Source: Zopfochytrium polystomum
Lineage: Eukaryota; Chytridiomycota; Chytridiomycetes; Chytridiales; Chytridiaceae
DNA length: 62,136 nucleotides
Direction of reading: 5' to 3'
NCBI GenBank assembly: GCA_025765615.1
Contig: JAIVFJ010000338.1
Span: 1-62,136, forward strand
Part shown: piece after piece, positions 54,683-62,136 of the stretch
How positions within the stretch are numbered: position 1 is the stretch's first letter
Layout of the letters: each line of letters opens with the position of its first letter
The notes under the pieces: model-generated
Seen by the model: the letters and a program-made list of their open reading frames with translations, nothing else
Database searches by the model: none
What the model was told of the DNA's origin: nothing
Made by a program: the position numbers and the translations under genes

Positions 54683-56848
54683 ATGCAAGCGCAGCAAACA
54701 ACCACCACCACCACCGCCGTCGACGCCGACGACATCGTCGCGACAGTGACGACCGCGACAGCCGCGCCAGCGCCGACAGCGACGGCGGCGATCGCGGCGA
54801 CGACGACGACGCCGTTGGCCGCGCGGGCCACGGCTGCAGCCCCGCCCGTCACGACGTGGCGCGGGTCCAAGCTGTTCATCGTCATCGCCGTGTTCATCGG
54901 CATCACCGCGGATATGCTGGTGCCGTAGTAACTCTTTCTGCTTTGCTTTCTTTCTTTTTTTTTTTTCCTTCTTTTTCTTCGTTTTTTTTTTCTCTTTTCA
55001 CCTCTCGCTTTCATCTCACAACCTCACCAACTGAAAATCCCCTTACTTCCCGCTGCAGGTCTACTCAACCATCATTCCCAGTAAGCTCCCTTGCCTCCGC
55101 CTTTCATTTTGCCCTTCTCTTATCTAACTTCCCCCCCCCCCCCCCCCCCCAAAGTCCTCCCCTTCATCGTAGCCGACCTCGACGGCTCGTCCCTCCTCAC
55201 CGGCACGCTGCTAGCCGTGTACGCGCTCGGGATCGTGGTGTCCGCGCCGCTGTTCGGCTACTGCGCGGACCGGTGGCGCAACAAGCGCGCGCCGATGGTG
55301 GGCGGGCTTGCGGCGCTGCTGCTCGCGGTGCTGGCGATGGCGTTCGGCACCAGCTTTTGGCTGTGGGTCGTCGCGCGGCTGCTGCAAGGCGTCAGCGCGG
55401 GCGCGATTTGGAGTTTGGGGCTCGCGCTGTTGAGTATACTCATTTTTCATTTCTTTCTTTTTTTTTTTTTTTTTTTTTTTTTTTGCGGTTTCCAAGTGGT
55501 GCTGACCCCAACCTCCCCCAAACCAACCAAAAAAAAACCCCCCAGCGTTGCGGACGCGTACCACGACGCGCCGGCCGGCTTCGCGCAGGCCATGTCGGTG
55601 ATCATGGTCGGGTACACGGTGGGGACGGTGACAGGCCCGCCGATCGGCGGCGCGCTGTACGCCGTGTCGCACACGGCGCCGTTCTACTTTTGCGCGGCGG
55701 TCGTGCTTGTCGACCTCGTGCTGCGGCTGATTGTTGTCGAGCCGCACCGGGCGGACGATGTGGGCGACGACGAAGGCATGGTGGTGGGGGTTGGAGGCGG
55801 CGGCGGCGGGGAGGAGAGCGAGGTGGAGGAGGAGGATGTGGAGGAGGAAGCGGGTGCGGTGAGTGCGAAGGAAGCGGTCGGTGAGGCGGGGGCGGAGTTT
55901 GGGGCGGACACGGCGGGCGACGGAAAGGAGGAGGTCTTTATCGTTGTTGTCCGCTCGAGCAGCGACGGCGCTGCGCCGGCGGCGGCTGTTGGCGCCACCG
56001 AAACCGTCACCGCCGCCACCCGCCGCGCCGCGCAAAGGGGCGGCGAGCGCGCGCGGCCGGTCGGGTTTGTGGAGATGCTCAAGTCGAAGCCGCTCCTCCT
56101 CGTCCTGGGCATGGCCGTCGGTAAGTGAAACTGCTAGAAAAAGAAAAAAGAGCAAAGGGGGTAGTCCCTCCAACTAACTCTGCATCCCACCGCTTTCCCT
56201 CCCCCCAAAAGTCAACGGGTTCCTTCTCGGGTCCTTCGAGCCGACGCTCCCCACCTTCCTCTCCACGACATACTCCCTCACGACGGGGCAAGTCGGGCTC
56301 GCGTTTTTCGCGCTGGTGCTGCCGCCCATCTTCTGGTCGCCGGTGGCCGGGTACGTCGCGGAGCGGTACGGGGCGCGGCCGCTGATCCCGATCGCGATGA
56401 CGCTGACTGTCGGCGCGGAGGTGCTGCCGGGGATTACTGTGGGCGGTGGGCGGCCGGCGCTGTGGTGGACGCTGACGGCGCTGGCGGTGGTGGCGTCGAC
56501 GATCGCGTGCGCGCTGGCGCCGCTGGTGCCGGAGATTGCGGCGAACGTGCCGCGCGACGCGTACGCAAAGGCGTACTCGCTGTTTAATGTCGCGTGGAGT
56601 TTGGGGACCGCGTTTGGCGTGAGTGTTTGTGTTTTTCTTTTTGGTTTTTTTTTTTTTTTTTGTTTGGGTTTCTGGGATCCGTGTGTGGGTTCGCTGAGAA
56701 ACTACTGACGCTTTTTTTAATCCAGCCGACGCTCGGTTCCGCCGTGTTCCAGTACGCAGGTTGGTTCTGGCAGTGCGTGTTTTGTGCGTCCTTTGCCGCC
56801 GTCTGCCTTCCCCTCGCCTACCTGTACCGCCCGCCAGAGCGGCGATGA
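54683..56848 (+). CDS. MFS transporter, DHA1/vesicular-amine-transporter type
   Basis: Proton-coupled multi-helix exporter. Six exons (54683-54919, 55059-55080, 55155-55428, 55546-56120, 56212-56618, 56726-56848) keep phase and give 545 residues, ending TGA. The N-terminus is a 60-residue Ala/Thr-rich region. TM1 is rebuilt across two introns as ADML|VYSTIIP|ILPFIVAD, with exon 2 only 22 nt long. Motif A is LFGYCADRWRNKRAP; TM4 reads LLQGVSAGAIWSLGLAL; GYTVGTVTGPPIGGALY matches motif C of drug/amine antiporters. A central acidic loop of about 110 residues separates the halves. The last helices contain PRDAYAKAYSLFNVAWSLGT. The introns hold long C-, T- and A-runs. The substrate cannot be named. 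Confidence 0.88.
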
Positions 56849-57631
56849 GCAAATGCACACACACACACACACACACACACACCCAGGACGGTTAGAATTC
56901 CTCCTCTTTTTTTTGCTCATAGTAGTGAAGCAAATATTGCCAGTTTAACGGGACCTCCTGTATTTTTTTTATTTTTTAATGGTTATTTGCTACCGCCCTC
57001 CTTCGCAAAGCTCCTTTTTGTTTTCTTTTGAAACCCTGACTGCTTTCTCTCTCTTTCTTCGACCATTGCCCCCCGCCCCCGCCCCCCGGCCCCCCCCTCC
57101 GACGTAAGCACAAAAAAATCTCGCGGGGCGTTCGAAGTGCACCATATTCGGCACTCTCATCTTTCTTTCTCTCGAACGTGGGATGATGCTAGAGTTGGGA
57201 AATAGTGCTGAAACTGAGAGAGAGGGGGAGAGAGAGAGAGAGAGGGATTAAAGAAGAAGGAAGACGGCGGAGTTACGTCTTTCCCTCCGCCTCCGTGGTC
57301 CGATCAGCCTTCGCCTTTACGAAAAAAAGGAAGGAAAAAAAAAAAAAAAAAAAAAAAGAAGAAAGGCCTAAATTGTCTAAAAAGCAATCAGAAACAATCC
57401 CTCACACGACAAACGAACCACCAAACAACCAAACAAACAAACAATCGCATCCCCCCGGCACGCTACCTCACTCGCTTCAGGAACACAGGAATCTACTCTC
57501 CCCCCCCGCCCCGCCTCACGCGGGGGAAAACTACACGCACTGCCCGCCGCCGCCGCCGTCGTCCTCGCCACTGGCTTAAATCCATCGCCTGCGACCACCA
57601 CCCTTGCATCCCTCCAAGAAAAACAAAATCC

Positions 57632-57669
<38 letters not shown>
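56849..57669. other. Intergenic; CA repeat, A-run and CAA repeat
   Basis: (CA)n directly after the MFS stop (56858-56884), (GA)n near 57213-57245, an A-run near 57336-57357, and a (CAA)n 5' leader at 57630-57669 ending at the Tubby gene ATG. Confidence 0.6.
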
Positions 57670-60600
57670 ATGTCCGCAACCCTCCGCACCCCCACCCCCT
57701 CCGCCGGCCGCACCCTCACCAAATCCACCGCTTCCGCCGCCGCCGCCGCCGCCAGGGACGACGAGCTCTCCTCCGGGCCGACCGCGGGCGATGGCGGGGC
57801 CGCGGGGGCGGTGACGGCGATGCAGGCGGAGCTGAAGGCGCTGAAGCGCGGGCTGAAGGAGTGGGAGCACGGGTTCGTGGAGCGCGAGGGGCGCAAGCCC
57901 GGAAAGAAGGATATCGCGGGGGGAGAAGGACGTCGGTGAGTTGCGTTGTGTTTGAGCGGGGGCGACAACGTGTGTGTGTGTGTGTTGGGGTGTGTTGGGA
58001 GTGTGTTTGCGAGGCGCGCGACGCTGGCGACGGGAATATAGGCCCCCATTGACGCCTCGACAAACACGCAAGCTTGATCCGCTCTCAAACGAACCGACAG
58101 GGTTTTTGTTGGGACGACCTCCACCAACACTGACATCCCCCCTTTCCCCCCCCCCCCCCCCCCCCTCCGCACACACAACACTCAGCAAAGCGGTACAAAG
58201 CGTATGCCAAGCTCAAAGCGGCGGTCGACGCCGCGGCGGCTGCTGCGTCCGCGTCCGGCGGCGGCGGCGACGGTAACCATTCCTCGACGGGCGGGGGCGG
58301 TAACCGGCGTAACCGGCGGCGGCGGCGGCGGCGGCGGGGCGGCGGGGGGTTGTAGTCGCGGCGGCAGCGACGAGCGCGGAGGCCGGCGCAGTTGGCGGTG
58401 GTGCTGGCGGCGGGCGGTCGGTTACTTGCAGTGTTGTAGCGTTCAGCAGCGATGTCGTCAGCGGGGACAAACCGTCCACTGCGGCGGCGGCGGGGACCGG
58501 CGGCCGCGGGATGCTTCCGGAGCACTTCAAGCTGCGCAAGTCGACGATCGCGACGGGCCCGATGGCGACGGACGGCAGCATGGCCGGGACGGCGTCGGTC
58601 GACGTCATCAAGCCGCTGATCGACGGTAACTTTTTGCGCGTTGCCACGACGCTTCTTTCGAAACACCCTAACCCCGGAAACCCCCACCCCCACCCCCCCG
58701 TCCCCACCAACACGACCCCCCTAGCCGCCCCGCCGCCCGGCGCGCGCCGCACCGCCGCGCCCATCAGCGCCTTCAGCTCGTTCGCGGAGCTCGACTACAC
58801 CAGCGGGGGCAGCACGCTGCGCAACTCTGCGGCGTCGGCGACGTCGCCGTCGCCGTCGACCGCCGCTGCCGTTTCTGCATCCGCGGCCGCGGCGGACGGC
58901 GCCGCCGCCGCCGACGCGGACGACCCGCCGCCGCCGCAGCAGCAGCAGCAGGGGGCGGCGGTGACGGCGGCGAACCGCGAGATCTACCTGGACTTTATCG
59001 ACCGGCGGCGGCAGCTTGCGGAGCGGGCTGCTGCGGCTGCTGCGGCGGGTACGGCTCCTGCAGTCGGGGTGGCGGCGGCGGCGGCGGCGGCACTGGTGGT
59101 GGTGGGGGGAAGCGCGGCGGCGGCGGCGGGGCGGGCGGAGCGTCGGTGTTTGAGCCGCCGCCGGCGGCGGTGGCGGTGGTCAAGCCGACGGTGACGGCGG
59201 TGCGGGCGTTTAGCAGCGGCAGTAGTAGCAGCCTCGGGATCGGGTGGGGCGCCGGCGGCGGGGTATTGGCGGGGCGGGCGTCGCGGGCGTCTGTGGTTGT
59301 TGCGGGCGGTGGGGGCGGCCGGCGGCGGCGGCGGCGGCGCGGGGCGCGGCGGGGTGATGACGAGAGCGAGGAGAGCGACAGCGACGAAGATGATGACGGG
59401 GGAGCGGTGGGCGGCGGGGGGGAGGGGGCGGCGGGGGTAGGGCGCGGGTATCGGCGTGGGGGGGAGGACGACGAGGATGATGATGAGGACGACGACGAGG
59501 AGGAGGAGGATGAGGAGGACGAGGACGAGGACGATGAGCCAGAGGAGGAGGATGAGGGCGAGGAGGCTGTGCGGGAGCGGATGCGGCGGCGGAAGAAGCT
59601 CGCGTTCGTCGACGAGGTCGGGGAGGGATCGGGCGTGCGGCGGGGCGGGTCGGACTCGGACGAGGTGAGCGACGTGGAGGAGGTTGTGATCGGCGGCAGG
59701 AGCGAGCCGGCGCGAAAAGACACGAAGGCAAAGGTGAAGCTGGTGGAGCTGGCGCGGGACAAGGCGAAAAGGGGCAAGAAGAAGGGCAACGGGGTCGGCA
59801 GGAAAGGCACGCAAAGGGGGTAGCGACGACAACGACGAGGTACGAGGCGGCAAAGGCAAAGGCAAGGACGAGGCGATTGTGGTCGTGACGCCGACAGGCC
59901 CGGGCGAAGGTGGCGGCGGCAAAGACGGCGACAACACGCACGCGCCCGACGCGACCGGAGCGCCGTCGCCGGCTCAGGCGAGCCCGCCGGCCAGCGACTG
60001 GGAGCTGGCAATGTCTGTGGCAAAGCCGACGCCAATTGTTGCGCCAAAGCTGTTCATGTAGGGATCTCTTTTTTATGTGGTTTCGACGTCAGCGCGAACG
60101 CATGCGAGGTGCTTGAATTTTGAACTTGCTGCAACCGCCACTCTTCTACAAACAGGCGGATCGCGCCGGACAGCATCCTGAAATGCCGGATGTACCGACG
60201 TAGCAATCTGCTGGACAAGGCGTACCCGACGTTCTTCCTGTACAACGAGACGGACGACAAGTTCCTGCTGGCGGCGCGCAAGCGGAAAAAGTCAAAGTCG
60301 GTGGCGTTCCTCATCTCGACGAGCCAGGACGACCTGTCCAAGGACTCGGCGCACTACGTGGCCAAGCTCAAGGCCAACTTTCAGCGGACGAATTTCATCT
60401 TGTCGGACGCGAGGTACTATAATAAGAACGCCAAGAACAAGGGGCTGAGGGAGATGTCGTGTGCTATCTATGTAATGTTGTTTTTTTTTTTCTGTGTGTT
60501 CTTCTTTTTTTTTTTGTGGAAAGCCATGCTTTCTGCTCACTGAATGCCTTCTTTTTTGATTACAATAGAGCAAGACAGTGCTTCCTCGCGAAATGCAGGT

Positions 60601-60693
60601 GGCCGTGCAAGCGCTGACGTATGACGAGACCCTGGTAAGGAACACAGCAGTTGGAGATATAGAGCGAGGAGAGCCTGAGAGAGATGTGCGCTT

Positions 60694-60740
<47 letters not shown>

Positions 60741-61575
60741 AGAAAATGAGAGAAAGTGTGTGAGAGAGACAGCGGGAGCGGGAGAGCAGTCGGCTTCACT
60801 CGCTCACTTGCCACGCACCTATTTTCGTGCGCACCTTACCTTTCCCTCTCCTCGCAGGACAACGGGAGCAAAGACATCATGGCGGACGTCAAGTCGCAAA
60901 ACACGGACCGGCTGCTCTTTTTCAAGAACAAGCCGCCGCGGTGGAATGAGGTGACGCAGAGCCACTGCCTCAACTTTGGCGGCCGCGTCACGCAGCCGTC
61001 GATCAAGAACTTTCAGCTGATCCAGGACAAGAACGGTGAGGGGGGTGAGGGAGGGGAGGGGAGGGGGGGGCCGGGCCTTTGGAAGATAGGGGTAGGCTCG
61101 CTCTTTTCTTGCCCTGCTTCTGACGTTCGCTTCTCCTCCCACCCAACCACGCACGCTGCACCCACCCCACCGTCAACTTCCACCCACAAACAAAATCCAC
61201 AGACTCGTACATCGTCCTGCAGTTTGGACGATGCGGGCCGGACCTGTTCTCGCTGGACGCGCGGTACCCGCTGAGCCCCGTCGAAGCGTTTGCGATTGCG
61301 CTGACGACGTTTGACGCGTACGACAGTGCGTGAAAAAAAAAACAAAAAGGAAAAAAAAAAAAAAAAATTGTCAGCGGAAGACCAGAATGTTGGAGGTGGA
61401 TGGAGAGGGGTCGCGCTGGCAATAACAATGGGACGCTTGGCGGGGAGATCGCTAGTGAAGATTTGCAACCAAATAAAAAACAAAAACGAAAGAAAAAAAA
61501 AAACGTATTCACCTAAATCCAACGGCCTCTGTTCACACTTTGCATCCCACAGAAGTCAGTCTGTTCAACGGGTAG
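57670..61575 (+). CDS. Tubby-domain protein with N-terminal Sld2/RecQL4-like motif
   Basis: The C-terminal half is a Tubby domain: [20 protein letters not shown], then [19 protein letters not shown] (phosphoinositide-binding basic strand), [27 protein letters not shown] and [20 protein letters not shown]. In animals such proteins bind PIP2 and carry receptors into cilia. Exons: 57670-57935, 58186-58625, 58725-60057, 60156-60471, 60569-60634, 60858-61035 and 61203-61325, with a possible last exon 61553-61575 (otherwise TGA at 61331). The N-terminus reads [20 protein letters not shown], then RKPGKKDIA and [12 protein letters not shown], like the Sld2/RecQL4 initiation-factor motif. The middle is Ala/Gly-rich with a long acidic run. 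The frame breaks at four G-runs (57918-57923, 58344-58349, 59104-59109, 59816-59820), probably assembly errors. Confidence 0.85.
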
Positions 61576-62136
61576 TCCTCAGGCTCTTCAAAGAGCAAAA
61601 GAAAAAAACAAATGAACCATGCGAGCGTGTGTATGTGTGTGTGTGTGCGTGTGTGTGTGTGTGTGTGTTACGTTTCTTCGCAAGTTTTCGCGATAAAAAT
61701 AGCATATTATTAATACTGTGTGGACGAACGAACGGTAGCAGGCACAGGAGATCAGATGATTCGCACATGCGCACAGCAAATACGGTGGAAGAATGGAAAG
61801 TGCCGCTTTTTGTTTAATGGCACCCAAAAACACGTTTCGATTCATCACGGGGATTCATCGCAATCAATGGAATAAATTTATTAATTTAATCACAAAAAAA
61901 GGGAGAAAAGAACAAAAAAAAACAACAAGTGGTTGGCCGCACGATAAGCCAACCAAATAAATGCGCCCATCATCCTTTTTTTGTTTGTTTGTTTCTTCTC
62001 GGACGTCAAGACCAGCCTCCGCCGAGGTGGTGGAAGAACTCATAATTACTAAACGAAACGTCTGTTTTTTTTTTCTTTAGCAGAAGGGTTTGGCTTGTTT
62101 TCTTATTTTTCATTGTTTGTTTGTTGGCTCGCGAAC
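61576..62136. other. 3' flank of Tubby gene, no gene seen
   Basis: Contains a GT microsatellite (about 61628-61668) and A/T-rich sequence to the window end. No feature beyond a likely 3' untranslated region. Confidence 0.5.

Noticed and set aside
1..62136. tRNA, rRNA and riboswitch genes
   Set aside because: No B-box-like GGTTCGAATCC with a matching cloverleaf and no rRNA-like segment was seen on either strand; a tRNA scan would be decisive.

Overview
The window looks like nuclear DNA of an early-diverging, probably zoosporic (chytrid-type) fungus. The evidence is short GT-AG introns (mostly 55-125 nt) in GC-rich genes, a secreted GH18 chitinase, a class C GPCR, a Frizzled/Smoothened-like receptor, a Tubby-domain protein of the kind found in flagellated lineages, chromodomain LTR retrotransposons and a short TTAGGG-type tract. 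No species can be named from the sequence alone.

Layout. 1-2084: 3' part of a class C GPCR. 2668-16016: a nest in which a solo LTR of family B (5-bp TSD CCCAC) was split by a 13-kb LTR retrotransposon of family A (4-bp TSD ATGA). Element A is decayed but carries gag, protease, RT, RNase H, an exonuclease III/AP-endonuclease-like domain, integrase remnants and a chromodomain. 16-20.6 kb: palindromic repeats, doubtful ORFs, and a truncated family A LTR joined to TTAGGG-type sequence. 20641-22178: GH18 chitinase. 24607-26679 (-): cytochrome P450. 27959-29495 (-): ACS-type MFS transporter. 31354-34346 (-): six-exon Frizzled/Smoothened-like receptor. 35549-35794: small inverted-repeat element. 36136-41439: an almost pristine chromovirus (family B). 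42306-46730 (-): decayed Ty1/copia remnant. 46899-49401 (-): Ser/Thr/Pro-rich single-pass membrane protein. 49723-53209 (-): decayed M60-like metallopeptidase. 54683-56848: DHA1-type MFS transporter with a 22-nt micro-exon. 57670-61575: Tubby-domain protein with an Sld2/RecQL4-like N-terminal motif.

The most unusual findings are in the two retroelements. Element A encodes an ExoIII-family endonuclease domain between RNase H and integrase, an architecture I do not know from Ty3-type elements, plus an intron in gag and a roughly 300-residue insert within the integrase region. Element B shows a readable life cycle: LTRs packed with heat-shock elements, a TATA box, an 11-nt self-priming primer-binding site of Tf1 type, a gag-pol -1 frameshift signal (CCCAAAC heptamer, 5-nt spacer, H-type pseudoknot), a full pol, and a chromodomain cut off by one frameshift just before the 3' LTR.

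Several host genes (ACS transporter, mucin-like protein, Tubby gene) are broken only at homopolymer runs, which points to assembly errors. The M60 gene and element A carry nonsense codons and look truly decayed. The two receptor genes and the Tubby gene may all act in environmental sensing, but nothing in the sequence ties them into one pathway.
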